A DNA stretch of 64,000 nt from Lactobacillaceae bacterium UBA5807 (GCA_002418005.1 DIDF01000041.1:76782-140781), one strand, 5' to 3'; shown: positions 29,345-38,579, counted from the stretch's first letter. Notes: a model not told the origin generated them from the sequence alone. Made by a program: numbers and translations.

Positions 29345-29950
29345 TTATTTATTGACTGCTACTCGGTCACTATCGGAATTAGTGTTGGCACTAACAACTG
29401 TCATCCTAAGCGCAATTAAGAACAACTGAATTGCAGGTAAATATATTAATACTAATATCATTATGATTATTTGGGGAATGACCCATTTTAACTTGGTCGT
29501 GAATTGATAGACTTTCATATTCCGAATATCTTTAGCAATTTCGGGATGCCCTAGTTTTGCGTTTGTATTGGCGATTACATAGCTGAGTAAAATATATGCA
29601 AACAGCCATACAACATAAACGCCGGTGTAGAAGATTTCGGGACCTTGGGCACTAAGATCACGGCCGGTCCAGGCTGTCGCAACCGGAAGAAATGAAGTCG
29701 AAAATAGCCAAAAATTATTTACCCAGTAAATCTGTTTAGTAATCAGCTTAGTTTTTTCAAATAAATAATGATGATTGTACCAAGCCACACCAATAAATAG
29801 ATAACCAACTGCATAAGAAACTAAGTACGGCCACTGGTTCAAGATACGGCCCAGTTGTTCGGATGAAGGAGTTTTAAATTCTAAAATCATAATCGTCAAA
29901 ATAATTGCCAGAACTGCATCAGTAAAGGCTTCAACTCGTGTTTTGTTCAC
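29345..29950 (-). CDS. TMEM175-family (DUF1211) predicted potassium channel
   Basis: A 201-residue membrane protein. The N-terminal RVEAFTDAVLAIILTIMILEFKTP matches the (F)SDxxxAIxxTxxxLE pore motif of bacterial TMEM175 channels, and about six hydrophobic helices follow. GTG 29950, preceded by GAGG on the minus strand, places the conserved helix at the normal distance from the start; the frame is open 17 codons further upstream without an RBS. K+ selectivity is a family expectation, not visible here. No partner gene is adjacent. Confidence 0.83.
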   Translation of the reverse strand: MNKTRVEAFTDAVLAIILTIMILEFKTPSSEQLGRILNQWPYLVSYAVGYLFIGVAWYNHHYLFEKTKLITKQIYWVNNFWLFSTSFLPVATAWTGRDLSAQGPEIFYTGVYVVWLFAYILLSYVIANTNAKLGHPEIAKDIRNMKVYQFTTKLKWVIPQIIIMILVLIYLPAIQLFLIALRMTVVSANTNSDSDRVAVNK

Positions 29951-30215
29951 AAAGATTACCTCGAAATAAAATTTTTCAATACTTATAAGAAAGTTTACCA
30001 CTTACACTGTACCCGTAGAAAATCCGCAAAGATTTTCATTTTTAAGTATTCTGGTTTCGGGGCAATAAATCTACTAACTGCCTGTCATTAACCATAGACT
30101 TTTGTTCATTTGTGTCTGCGATGTTTTTATTAGCCTGCTAGTTTGAAGACAGGTCCTAGAGGTTGGCAAATTTTACTATTATAATAAAGGAAATAAAGTA
30201 AAGTTAGGGGATTCT

Positions 30216-30689
30216 ATGACATCTACATACGGTTACATTAAAATGATCCGCTCTAAGGTCGGCCACACGCCGATTATTCTTAACGCGGCTTGCGGAATTG
30301 TGCTTAATGAAAAGAACCAAGTCCTGTTGAATTTGCGAACGGACACCCACAACTGGAGCACTCCTGGCGGGTATTTGGAATATGGTGAAACGTTTGTTCA
30401 GGCACTGATTCGCGAAATGAAAGAAGACAGCGGTATTGATGTTTCGATAATTAAGCCTTTTAAGATCTTTGATCAAGGCTTTACCAAGTATCCTAACGGC
30501 GATGAGTGTCAGGTCATCACCTTGCCTTATTTGGTGACTCCAAGAGGCGGCAATGTTAACGAAGCTGACAGCAACGAAACCGTTCGGCTGGAATACTTTG
30601 ATTTAGATAACCTGCCGCCATTATTGAATCAACAAAATGAAGATATTTTAGAATATGTAAACCAACAAATCAAAGCTGGGTTAATTTAA
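30216..30689 (+). CDS. Nudix hydrolase
   Basis: A 157-residue Nudix protein with the box GGYLEYGETFVQALIREMKEDSGI; the second Glu of the usual EExG is Asp here. IVLNEKNQVLLNLRTDTHNWSTPGG is the usual strand before the box. RBS AGGGG and a TATAAT element at about 30178 lie upstream. The UvrA-like gene starts 42 bases downstream on the same strand, so both may be co-transcribed and could share a nucleotide- or DNA-damage-related role. The substrate is not inferable. Confidence 0.83.
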   Translation: MTSTYGYIKMIRSKVGHTPIILNAACGIVLNEKNQVLLNLRTDTHNWSTPGGYLEYGETFVQALIREMKEDSGIDVSIIKPFKIFDQGFTKYPNGDECQVITLPYLVTPRGGNVNEADSNETVRLEYFDLDNLPPLLNQQNEDILEYVNQQIKAGLI

Positions 30690-30731
30690 AGTTAATTGTT
30701 AAACAAGAATTAATTTAAAGAAGGTCTTTAA

Positions 30732-33251
30732 ATGGATGTAAAACTGCCAACCCAAATTGAAGTTATTGGCGGAAAAGTAAATAATTTAAAGGATATCAAC
30801 GTCGATGTCCCGCTGCATAAATTTGTCGCAGTGTCAGGGCTTTCCGGATCCGGGAAATCGTCCCTTGCCATGGGAATCTTGTATTCCGAAGGCGCTCGCC
30901 GGTATCTTGACTCATTGGCCACCTATACCAGACGAAGAATCAGCCAGGTCGGCCGAGCTGATGTTAAGGAAGTCCGCCACATTCCTTCGGCTTTGGCATT
31001 AAGGCAGCGGCCGCAAGTACCTGGAGCTCGCTCAACTGTGGGGACAATGACCGAAATATTTAACGTATTAAGATTAATGTTTTCCAGACTTGGTTCACCA
31101 GTCTGTCCCAATGGTCATCAGGTTCCACCAACCATTAAGATTGCTGAAGCTATGGATAAACAGGGAGCAGAAATGGGTGTCATTCAATGTCCAACCTGTG
31201 GGGTTAAATTTCATGCTTTTGGAGCAGAAGACTTTGCTTTTAATTCAGATGGGGCCTGTCCAAAATGCCAAGGATTAGGGATTACTAAGCAGCTTGATTC
31301 CAGCTTATTGGTTGGTGATCAAACCAAATCAATTCAGGATGGAGCCGTTTCGGCATGGCGAACCCCTGGCAGAAACTTCATGCCAATTGTTGCCCAAGCG
31401 GCTGGAGTTCGAATTGATGTTCCGTATAATCAGTTAACCGATAAAGAAAAAGATTTTGTTTTACATGGCGAAAAGAGGAAGTTCACCATTGATATTCCCA
31501 GTCGCAACGGTCGGGTATTTCACATGGATAATGCATTGTATGAAAACGCCTATAACGCCATTGAAGATAGTATGGCTACCACTAAAAGTGACATTGCTTT
31601 AAAACGGTTGAATCGTTTTTATAAGTTCTCAACTTGTCCAGTGTGTCATGGGACTCGGATGAATCCAAATCGATTAGGTCAGCTGATGGTTGGCAAAAAT
31701 ATCGCCCAAGTTGCCGAAATGCAGCTTAGTGAAATTCCGGGGTTTGTCAAAAAAATCAAGGCATGGCTGCCAAATAATATGCAGGATTTGGATAATAATT
31801 TAACTGGAGAACTGCTTAATCAACTGCAGCCGCTTTTGGATCTGGGCCTAAATTATTTAACAATGGAACGAGCCGGATCTTCACTTTCAACCGGTGAACT
31901 TCAGCGAATTCAGCTTGGCAGAACTTTGCGAACGCAAACGACTGGTGTTTTATATGTCCTTGATGAACCTTCCGTTGGCTTGCACCCATATAATGTTAAA
32001 GGATTAATCAAAATCTTTCATGAATTGGTTAATCAAGGAAACTCTTTAGTCGTTGTCGATCATGAGACCTCGATTATTTCGGCTGCTGACTGGGTAATTG
32101 AAATTGGCCCAGGATCTGGATCTCAGGGTGGCCGAATTATTGCTCAAGGCACCCCGAAACAAATTGAAACAGATAAGCAGTCCCTAATTGGCCCTTATCT
32201 CACCGGAATAGCTGATTTAATAACTAGAAAACAAGCTAAGACAGATATTTTCAAGCAAGGGAAAATTGATTTAACAATTTCCCACAAATTTAACTTAAAT
32301 AATTTAACGGTTAGTTTTCCGATTAATCGATTGATTGCCGTTACTGGATTTTCAGGGGCTGGTAAATCAACATTAGTATTAAATGGTTTATTGGATTCTC
32401 TCAATGCTAAGCTTAGTAAGCAAAACCTTCCTGATTATGTTAAGAACTTTGATCCAGGAAATATTAAACACGTTATTAGTGTTGATGCCACTCCGGTCGG
32501 TAAAAATGTTCGTTCTACTGTTGCTACTTATACTAATATTATGGATCATTTGCGACGTATGTATGCGGCCCTGCCAGCAGCAAAGAAGGCTCATTTAACT
32601 GCCAGTGATTTTTCCTATAATAATAAATCTGGTGCATGCCCGACTTGTGGCGGAACCGGTTCGATATCCTTGGATATTCAGTATTTACCTGATATGGTCG
32701 AAGTTTGTCCAACTTGTCACGGGAAACGATATAATAATAAAATCCTGCAGGTAAAATGGCACGGCTTATCAATTGCCGATGTTTTGGATTATGATGTTGA
32801 TTCTGCTCAAAATTTATTCCCAGAAGGTTCTTCTATGCGACAAACTTTGCAAGTTTTGAAACAAATGGGGATGGGATACCTTCATCTTGGCGAAAGCACG
32901 CCAACATTATCGGGTGGCGAAGCCCAGCGATTGAAGCTGACCTCCCATATGAAAAAACAACAAAAGCATTCTTTGTTTATCTTTGATGAACCAACAGTCG
33001 GTCTGCACCCAATCGATGTTCACGTTTTGTTAAATATCTTTTCTGATTTAGTGGAACATGGGGCGACGGTCATTATGATTACTCATGATCTTGACTTAAT
33101 GGCTAATTCAGATTACTTGATTGACCTTGGCCCTCGCGGCGGAGAACAAGGCGGCAAGATTGTGGCTAAAGGGACTCCTGGGGAATTGATTAAATCTCCC
33201 ACCAGTTTAACTACCAAGTATTTAGCAAAACACTTTAATTTATACATGTAA
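30732..33251 (+). CDS. UvrA-like ABC ATPase (short paralogue, UvrA2 type)
   Basis: An 839-residue twin-ATPase protein of the UvrA family, about 100 residues shorter than the repair UvrA. Walker A motifs are GLSGSGKSS (about 36-44) and GFSGAGKSTL; signatures are LSTGELQRIQLGRTL and LSGGEAQRLKL. Two zinc modules are seen (CPTCGVKF...CPKCQG, and CPTCGGTG...CPTCHG). The length and the short region between the first Walker A and the first zinc module suggest the UvrB-binding domain is reduced, as in UvrA2/DrrC-like proteins tied to drug tolerance. The function is not certain; classical excision repair is less likely. Terminators follow. Confidence 0.85.
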   Translation: MDVKLPTQIEVIGGKVNNLKDINVDVPLHKFVAVSGLSGSGKSSLAMGILYSEGARRYLDSLATYTRRRISQVGRADVKEVRHIPSALALRQRPQVPGARSTVGTMTEIFNVLRLMFSRLGSPVCPNGHQVPPTIKIAEAMDKQGAEMGVIQCPTCGVKFHAFGAEDFAFNSDGACPKCQGLGITKQLDSSLLVGDQTKSIQDGAVSAWRTPGRNFMPIVAQAAGVRIDVPYNQLTDKEKDFVLHGEKRKFTIDIPSRNGRVFHMDNALYENAYNAIEDSMATTKSDIALKRLNRFYKFSTCPVCHGTRMNPNRLGQLMVGKNIAQVAEMQLSEIPGFVKKIKAWLPNNMQDLDNNLTGELLNQLQPLLDLGLNYLTMERAGSSLSTGELQRIQLGRTLRTQTTGVLYVLDEPSVGLHPYNVKGLIKIFHELVNQGNSLVVVDHETSIISAADWVIEIGPGSGSQGGRIIAQGTPKQIETDKQSLIGPYLTGIADLITRKQAKTDIFKQGKIDLTISHKFNLNNLTVSFPINRLIAVTGFSGAGKSTLVLNGLLDSLNAKLSKQNLPDYVKNFDPGNIKHVISVDATPVGKNVRSTVATYTNIMDHLRRMYAALPAAKKAHLTASDFSYNNKSGACPTCGGTGSISLDIQYLPDMVEVCPTCHGKRYNNKILQVKWHGLSIADVLDYDVDSAQNLFPEGSSMRQTLQVLKQMGMGYLHLGESTPTLSGGEAQRLKLTSHMKKQQKHSLFIFDEPTVGLHPIDVHVLLNIFSDLVEHGATVIMITHDLDLMANSDYLIDLGPRGGEQGGKIVAKGTPGELIKSPTSLTTKYLAKHFNLYM

Positions 33252-33291
33252 AAAAATTTCTTCAGGAGAATTAATCTTGAAGAAATTTTTC
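33252..33291 (+). terminator. First terminator after the UvrA-like gene
   Basis: AAAAATTTCTTCA (from 33253) pairs with TGAAGAAATTTTT (33278-33290) around a 13-base loop. Confidence 0.85.
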
Positions 33292-33316
33292 CGAGTATAT
33301 TAAATGAGTCATTTAA

Positions 33317-33922
33317 CTAACTTAACCAATGATCATCAGAAGCACCAGTCAAAGTATCCGGTTTCTCATAATTGTGAGAAACCGGTTTTTGTTTGGGATG
33401 ATCCGGTTTATCATATTTCGGGGCAACGTAAGGGTGGTCTTTGTTATATGGAGTATCAACCTTTTGGTTGTTGGCAAGAAATGCTTCATCTGGGGTAAGC
33501 CACTTGCCATCAATTAACAGGTTAGCCAGGTGTTCAACATCCTGGGTAACTTCAATTGTCCCTTGATACTCATTTTTTTCATTTCGTAGGGCATAAAAGC
33601 TAAGCAATGCCCGCGTGCCGTTTGAGTTGATCAAGAGTTCAGCGGAATCTTTTTCGTTACTTTTTAAATCATAAATAATGGAAGAAATTTTGCCGACCAT
33701 CATTTTTGGCAGGCAAGTATCGACTGACTTGCCTAAATCTTTTACGCTGCGAGGGTACTTTCGGTTTGGCTGATTTGAAAACCAGGCAAATTTATCATTT
33801 TTATCAATAAAATCAATCTCTAAAGGTAGAGCCGCGAAAATCGCTTCAATATCTTTTAAAGATAATTTTCCGGTTTTAAATGTTGCCACTAATCCATTAA
33901 TTGAAGGGGTACTTTCTGCCAT
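33317..33922 (-). CDS. PAS-domain protein (DUF438 C-terminal PAS-like)
   Basis: A 201-residue protein. Residues about 12-135 resemble the PAS domain found at the C-terminus of DUF438 proteins: FKTGKLSLKDIEAIFAALPLEIDFIDKNDKFAWFS, then FYALRNEKNEYQGTIEVTQDVEHLANL. The C-terminal 50 residues are Pro/Lys/Tyr/Asp-rich and probably disordered. The ATG at 33922 is preferred because AGGAG lies 10 bases before it; the ATG three codons earlier touches the RBS. It is encoded directly after apbE (about 20 bases) and probably shares its transcript. Ligand and partner are unknown; a redox or flavin link is an inference from apbE. Confidence 0.7.
   Translation of the reverse strand: MAESTPSINGLVATFKTGKLSLKDIEAIFAALPLEIDFIDKNDKFAWFSNQPNRKYPRSVKDLGKSVDTCLPKMMVGKISSIIYDLKSNEKDSAELLINSNGTRALLSFYALRNEKNEYQGTIEVTQDVEHLANLLIDGKWLTPDEAFLANNQKVDTPYNKDHPYVAPKYDKPDHPKQKPVSHNYEKPDTLTGASDDHWLS
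33358..33390 (+). terminator. Plus-strand terminator embedded in the PAS gene 3' coding region
   Basis: CCGGTTTCTCA (33358-33368) and TGAGAAACCGG (33375-33385) form a perfect 11-bp stem with a 6-base loop and T5. In the minus-strand protein it encodes part of KPVSHNYEKPD. Confidence 0.82.
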
Positions 33923-33942
33923 CCCAAACATCTCCTAATTTT

Positions 33943-34905
33943 TTATATCAGTGCTTCTATTTTATATGCTGGATCAACAATTTTAAAGTTATTAGCAATC
34001 TCTTTGGAAATATATACTTGGTGATCTTGAGTAACAAAGATAAAACTGACTGCACTTTTAGCATGACTTAGGTATTTTTGAAATCCATAAGGGCCGTTAA
34101 AAAATCCTAAGCTTGACCAGACCTCTGCTTCAGTTGATTTCGGCGTGATTCCGGTCGCCGAAGCTAAATTGGTTTTTAAAGGATAACCATTTCTGGGATC
34201 AATAATATGATGATAGAATTTATTGCCTTTTCGTAAAAATCTTTCGTAAATCCCTGACGTAACTAAGGAAGTTTCTTTGGTGGCCAGGATGCCAAAATAA
34301 TCATCTGAAGATTCAAAAGGTTCACGGATTCCCACCGTCCAGGTTTGGTTTTCATGGCTACCGCCACCCACTAAGAGGACATTACCACCTAAATTAATAA
34401 TTCCCTGTTTAACTCCATTTTGAAGCCAAAACTGTTTAATTTCATCGGCAATGAATCCCTTGCCAATCCCGCCGAGATCAAGTTCCATTCCGGGTTGTTT
34501 TAAAAAAACTGAGTGATCACCGTCATTTAAAGCAATTTGAGCTGGGTCAATTTTGCTTAACTTGGCAGATATTTCTGCTCTAGTAGGGACTTTGGCATCA
34601 TCAAAGCCAATATGCCAGAGTCTGGTCAGTGGACCAATTGCGACATCAAAACCAGCATTGAATTTGCTGACTTCAACAGCTCTTTTGACCAGAAAGTAAT
34701 CATCTTTACTTATAGAAATTGGCTTCACTCCAGCGTTTTGATTCACGGTCATGATTTCGGAATGAAGACGAGAAACGGTCATTAAATCCTCGTAATGATT
34801 AATCAAATCAACCGTTTTTTGAAATAGATTATTTGCCGGATTTTTAATCTGTAGTGTAATGTGGGTTCCAAGCGCGAACATCTCGTAGTTTTGAATATGA
34901 CTCAC
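33943..34905 (-). CDS. apbE: FAD:protein FMN transferase, ApbE family
   Basis: Transfers FMN to Thr/Ser of target flavoproteins using FAD and Mg2+; 320 residues. Motifs: ELDLGGIGKGFIADEI (flavin site), GIINLGGNVLLVGGG, and SGIYERFLRKGNKFYHHIIDPRNGYPLKTNLASATGI (Mg/FAD site). No lipobox or signal peptide is visible, so it may act in the cytoplasm or be membrane-independent. GTG 34905 is used; ATG at codon 9 is an alternative. No obvious flavinylated substrate protein is in the window. The PAS gene follows immediately. Confidence 0.9.
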   Translation of the reverse strand: MSHIQNYEMFALGTHITLQIKNPANNLFQKTVDLINHYEDLMTVSRLHSEIMTVNQNAGVKPISISKDDYFLVKRAVEVSKFNAGFDVAIGPLTRLWHIGFDDAKVPTRAEISAKLSKIDPAQIALNDGDHSVFLKQPGMELDLGGIGKGFIADEIKQFWLQNGVKQGIINLGGNVLLVGGGSHENQTWTVGIREPFESSDDYFGILATKETSLVTSGIYERFLRKGNKFYHHIIDPRNGYPLKTNLASATGITPKSTEAEVWSSLGFFNGPYGFQKYLSHAKSAVSFIFVTQDHQVYISKEIANNFKIVDPAYKIEALI

Positions 34906-35042
34906 TTTCTTTCGTAATGGTTTTCATGATAAATTAAACCACATTACATGCACATTAGTCACTTAGTTGTCAATACTACATTTGCTCATTTTATGGATTC
35001 TTGTATAATGGTTATTGTCTAGAAAATTAAGGAATGGTATAA

Positions 35043-36251
35043 ATGGGAAAAATTAAAACACCTACATGGAAAAAGAATATGCACGCACTGTGGTTTGGCA
35101 ACTTCGCGACCTCTGCGGGGGCCAGTATGTCGATGCCTTTTTTACCACTGTTTATTGCGCAAATGGGTAACTTCCCCAAGTGGCAACTGACCCTTTATTC
35201 AGGCCTTGCCTTTTCCGGTGTTTTTTTGTCCCAGGTAATTGTTTCACCTTTGTGGGGGAAACTTGCCGATAGAACTGGCCGAAAACCAATGCTGATGAGA
35301 GCGGCCATTGGCATGACGATCAGTGCCACGATTACTGGTTTATCTACCAGTGTTTGGATGCTAATTGCCATCAGGGTTATCCAGGGGACCTTTTCTGGGT
35401 ACATAAACAATGCCTATGCCCTAATTGCCAGCGAAGTTCCGCGAAATAAGAGTGGCCAAACGATGGGTACTTTAACGACTGGGGCGGTTTCTGGTCAACT
35501 GGTCGGACCGTTGATTGGCGGTTATTTGGCTGGAATTTTCGGGTATCGGCTGTCTTTTTATATTTTTGGGTTCATGATGTTTTTAGCTTCAATTGTAACC
35601 TGGTTGTTCGTTCACGAAAACTTTACCCCAACGGCAAAACAGGCCAAAAGCAGTTTTAAGGATTCATTTGCTGGGATTAAACATAAGCGAGTTGTTATCG
35701 CGATGATTCTTTCATCAATGCTGATTATGGCCGCCACCATGTCAATCAACCCGATTATCTCACTGTTTGTTAAACAGTTAATGCATTCATCGGGCAACGT
35801 TGCCTTTATTTCCGGAATTATTGCTTCACTTCCCGGAATTGCCACGCTGTTTGCGGCACCCAGACTTGGTTTGCTGGGAGACCGAATTGGACCTCAGCGA
35901 GTCTTGATCGTTGGCTTGATTGTCGCCGCTGCGGTAATGTTTCCAACTACGTTTGTCACTGCCATTATCCCGTTGGGAATTTTAAGATTCCTGCTTGGAA
36001 TTGCCAATGCCGCAATGATGCCAGTCATTCAAACCGTGACTACTTTGGAGACCCCACCCGATGCGGTCAGCCGAATTTTTAGTTTGAACCAGTCTTTTCA
36101 GTCATTAGGTTCAGTTGTTGGCCCTCTGCTGGCCTCACTAGTCGCCGGGATTTTGGACTATCGATACGTCTTTGTGGTCACCACACTTTTAATTTTGATT
36201 AACTTGGTAGTTGTGCTTTGGGCATACCGAAAAGACGGGATTAAGCTTTAA
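35043..36251 (+). CDS. MFS multidrug-efflux-like transporter (PmrA/LmrP-like)
   Basis: A 402-residue, 12-helix MFS protein of the DHA1 type. GKLADRTGRKPML is motif A between TM2 and TM3, and GQLVGPLIGGYLAGIFGYRLSFYIFG is motif C in TM5, characteristic of antiporters. ALGFLLG-like and SLNQSFQSLGSVVGPLLASLVAG segments repeat the pattern in the second half. A TATAAT element (about 35003) precedes it. Two terminators follow. The substrate is unknown. Confidence 0.83.
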   Translation: MGKIKTPTWKKNMHALWFGNFATSAGASMSMPFLPLFIAQMGNFPKWQLTLYSGLAFSGVFLSQVIVSPLWGKLADRTGRKPMLMRAAIGMTISATITGLSTSVWMLIAIRVIQGTFSGYINNAYALIASEVPRNKSGQTMGTLTTGAVSGQLVGPLIGGYLAGIFGYRLSFYIFGFMMFLASIVTWLFVHENFTPTAKQAKSSFKDSFAGIKHKRVVIAMILSSMLIMAATMSINPIISLFVKQLMHSSGNVAFISGIIASLPGIATLFAAPRLGLLGDRIGPQRVLIVGLIVAAAVMFPTTFVTAIIPLGILRFLLGIANAAMMPVIQTVTTLETPPDAVSRIFSLNQSFQSLGSVVGPLLASLVAGILDYRYVFVVTTLLILINLVVVLWAYRKDGIKL

Positions 36252-36252
36252 G

Positions 36253-36290
36253 ATTTTGGAGTCGTTACTTCAAGTCCAAAATATTTTTTG
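36253..36290 (+). terminator. Terminator after the MFS gene
   Basis: ATTTTGGA pairs with TCCAAAAT around a 14-base loop, followed by ATTTTTT. Confidence 0.82.
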
Positions 36291-36337
36291 AATATGTTAT
36301 ATTCAAATGCCAATATTGTTGAAAACGTGTAATCGCT

Positions 36338-36374
36338 AAAGCCCTTAAGAGGTTGTGACTCTTAAGGGCTTTTT
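36338..36374 (+). terminator. Second strong terminator 48 bases further on
   Basis: AAAGCCCTTAAGAG (36338-36351) and CTCTTAAGGGCTTT (36359-36372) form a perfect 14-bp stem with a 7-base loop and T run. Between the two terminators lies only a TTGAATAT/ATATTCAA palindrome (36289-36307), with no gene seen. Confidence 0.9.
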
Positions 36375-36467
36375 CATGCGCTTAAAGTGAGTGACGATTA
36401 AGCCAGCCCTTAATTTTTCATCATTTTTTGTTCTATAATCAAGGCGTAAAACATTGGAGGTGCTCTC

Positions 36468-37106
36468 ATGGCAAATGTGTTAATTTTAGGAGCAAATGGT
36501 CAAATTGCTCAGCTCGTTGAAAAGCAGATTTTAGCTGAAACTAAAGATTATCTGAAACTGTTTTTGCGTCATCCAGAGCGATTGGAACTGCAAGACCTTA
36601 GTCGCGAAGATGTTGAAGAAGGGGATGCGACCGATCCAAATATGGTAGATCGTGCTCTTTCTGGCATTGATGTTGTTTATGCTAATTTAGCTGGCAAAGA
36701 TATTGAGCAGCAGGCTAAAACTGTTGTTGAAGCAATGGATCACGTTGATATTAAACGTTTGATTTGGATTTCCACTCTTGGAATTTACGATGAGGTTCCG
36801 GGGAAGTTCGGTGAATGGAATAATAAGACCCTTGGCAGTTACTTAACTAATTATGGCGCAGCCGCTAAAGTAATTGAAAATTCTGATTTGGATTACACAT
36901 TGATTCGACCTGCCTGGTTAACTAATAAAGATATTGTCAGTTATGAAACCACCCAAAAAGGCGAACCCTTTAAAGGAACTGAGGTTTCCAGAAAGAGTGT
37001 CGCTGACCTGGTTTCCAAATTAATTGAAGATCCAACTAAGGAAGTCCGCCATTCTGTTGGGATTAATCAACCTGATACTGACGGTGATAAGCCTGCTTTT
37101 ATGTAA
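36468..37106 (+). CDS. NAD(P)H-binding SDR-like protein (NmrA/YwnB-like)
   Basis: A 212-residue atypical short-chain dehydrogenase or NAD(P)-binding protein. LILGANGQIAQLVEKQI is the nucleotide-binding GxxGxxx motif, GDATDPNMVDRALSGIDVVYANLAG the second part of the Rossmann fold, and YTLIRPAWLTNK the usual later motif. The classical Tyr-x3-Lys pair is not evident, so it may be a sensor or flavin/quinone reductase-like protein rather than a dehydrogenase. It has GGAGG as RBS and a TATAAT at about 36434. It is a stand-alone gene. Confidence 0.8.
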   Translation: MANVLILGANGQIAQLVEKQILAETKDYLKLFLRHPERLELQDLSREDVEEGDATDPNMVDRALSGIDVVYANLAGKDIEQQAKTVVEAMDHVDIKRLIWISTLGIYDEVPGKFGEWNNKTLGSYLTNYGAAAKVIENSDLDYTLIRPAWLTNKDIVSYETTQKGEPFKGTEVSRKSVADLVSKLIEDPTKEVRHSVGINQPDTDGDKPAFM

Positions 37107-37124
37107 CAAATTAATTTGGTTAAT

Positions 37125-37176
37125 AAAAAATTCCTTTGGAGTTAAGCATTAGTTTGCTTACTTCAAAGGGATTTTA
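37125..37176. terminator. Bidirectional terminator
   Basis: AAAATTCCTTTG-GAGTTAAGC pairs with GCTTACTTCAAAGGGATTTT. It lies between converging genes. Confidence 0.87.
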
Positions 37177-37180
37177 TGTT

Positions 37181-37930
37181 TTACTTTAAATCTAGTTCAA
37201 CTGGGCAATGATCGGAGCCTTGGATATCGGTTAAAATATCGGCAGATTTAATTTGATCTTTCAAACCATCTGAAACCACAAAGTAGTCAATCCGCCAGCC
37301 TGCGTTGTTAGCTCTGGCATGAGAACGGTAGCTCCACCATGAATATTTCACCGTATCGGGATGAAGATATCTAAAAGTGTCGATAAAGCCGTTACTTAAT
37401 AAAGTGGTGAAGTCCTCTCGTTCTTCATCTGAAAAGCCGGGATTGTGGTGGTTAGTTGCGTCATTTTTCAAATCGATTGGCTGATGGGCCACATTTAAGT
37501 CACCACAGAAAATAACCGGCTTCTTTGTCTTCAATTTATTTATGTAATCCAGGAAGGCTTGGCTATAAGCTCGTTTAAAGTCTAATCGTTTAAGCTTTGG
37601 CTGGGAATTTGGCGTATAGCTGACGATGACATAGTATTTATCAAACTCCAACGTAATTGTTCGTCCCTCGTGATCAAGTTCTTCAACCCCAAGACCATTG
37701 GTGGCACTTAGCGGTTCTTTTTTAGTGAAAATGGCGGTGCCTGAGTAACCTTTTTTCTCGGCATAATTCCAGTATTGATGATACCCAGGTAAATCCATTT
37801 TAATTTGGCCTTCCTGAAGTTTAGTTTCACAAAGACAAAAGATGTCTGCATCTAAATCTTTAAAGATATCCATAAACCCATGTCTAATAGCTGCCCGTAA
37901 TCCGTTCACATTCCACGCGATTATTTTCAT
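37181..37930 (-). CDS. Exodeoxyribonuclease III / AP endonuclease
   Basis: A 249-residue member of the exonuclease III (Xth/ExoA) family, acting in base-excision repair at abasic sites. MKIIAWNVNGLRAAIRHG (Asn) and CLCETKLQE (Glu, metal) open the fold. FCGDLNVAHQPIDLKN (Asp, Asn), GWRIDYFVVS and GSDHCPVELDL (Asp-His) complete the active site. It overlaps the upstream gene by 4 bases (ATGA), so the two are translationally coupled. Confidence 0.94.
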   Translation of the reverse strand: MKIIAWNVNGLRAAIRHGFMDIFKDLDADIFCLCETKLQEGQIKMDLPGYHQYWNYAEKKGYSGTAIFTKKEPLSATNGLGVEELDHEGRTITLEFDKYYVIVSYTPNSQPKLKRLDFKRAYSQAFLDYINKLKTKKPVIFCGDLNVAHQPIDLKNDATNHHNPGFSDEEREDFTTLLSNGFIDTFRYLHPDTVKYSWWSYRSHARANNAGWRIDYFVVSDGLKDQIKSADILTDIQGSDHCPVELDLK

Positions 37931-38427
37931 TGTTTGTTATCCTCTTTTGATAGTTTGATTATTTTTGCCCGATTTCCTTTGACGGTAAAAGATAGTTGGT
38001 TAAGTTGATCAAAAGTGGTCTGAACCAGTTGTTTGATTTCCTCGGGATGATCAGCATGGTTCAAAAAGTCATTTACTGCTTCATCATATTTGTTCTTGTA
38101 TGATAAGTTTAACTTCTTCCAGTTAATATGTTTGAATTCAACCAATAAATCCCTTGAATTTTCCGGTAGTTTAATTTTTCCCTGCTTGATTAACACCGCC
38201 ACGATTGGGTAGCCGGCGTAATGCTGCCAATAGGTAGCGTTATCGTTAGAAGAATATAAGCCCGCCGAAAACCTGATTGTGTAGCGTTTAGTGTAATTGG
38301 AGGAAGTTACCAAGGCATCTGATTTTTCCATGGTAATTCGGTTATCAGCAATTGCACTGAGGGCTTCGTAAATCTTGGCAATGGGGGTCTTTTTTCTAAT
38401 TGAATCTACCACAACTTTCATCTCCAA
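37927..38427 (-). CDS. Uncharacterised protein coupled to exonuclease III
   Basis: Up to 166 residues, mixed alpha/beta by eye, no motif recognised. The segment EKSDALVTSSNYTKRYTIRFSAGLYSSNDNATYWQHYAGYPIVAVLIKQG looks like a compact conserved core. No membrane segment or signal peptide is present. The start is uncertain: the frame opens at TTG 38427, but GGAG lies next to the ATG two codons in, and GTG 38412 has the best RBS spacing (9 bases). The ATGA overlap with the nuclease gene suggests a role beside DNA repair, but that is inference only. Confidence 0.7.
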   Translation of the reverse strand: MEMKVVVDSIRKKTPIAKIYEALSAIADNRITMEKSDALVTSSNYTKRYTIRFSAGLYSSNDNATYWQHYAGYPIVAVLIKQGKIKLPENSRDLLVEFKHINWKKLNLSYKNKYDEAVNDFLNHADHPEEIKQLVQTTFDQLNQLSFTVKGNRAKIIKLSKEDNKQ

Positions 38428-38579
38428 TACTATCTATACCTAAGTTACCGCAAGATGTGAAATTTTGCGAATTGACTTTCTTGAGTTTTCTTAACTGATT
38501 GGAACATTCTGACAAGTGCATGTACTGTCAACTTGACGATGATTAAGTTTAATGATCTATATATATAAAATATTTGTTA

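Noticed and set aside
33304..33517. Plus-strand open frames opposite the PAS gene
   Set aside because: They span a terminator hairpin and have no RBS or homology.
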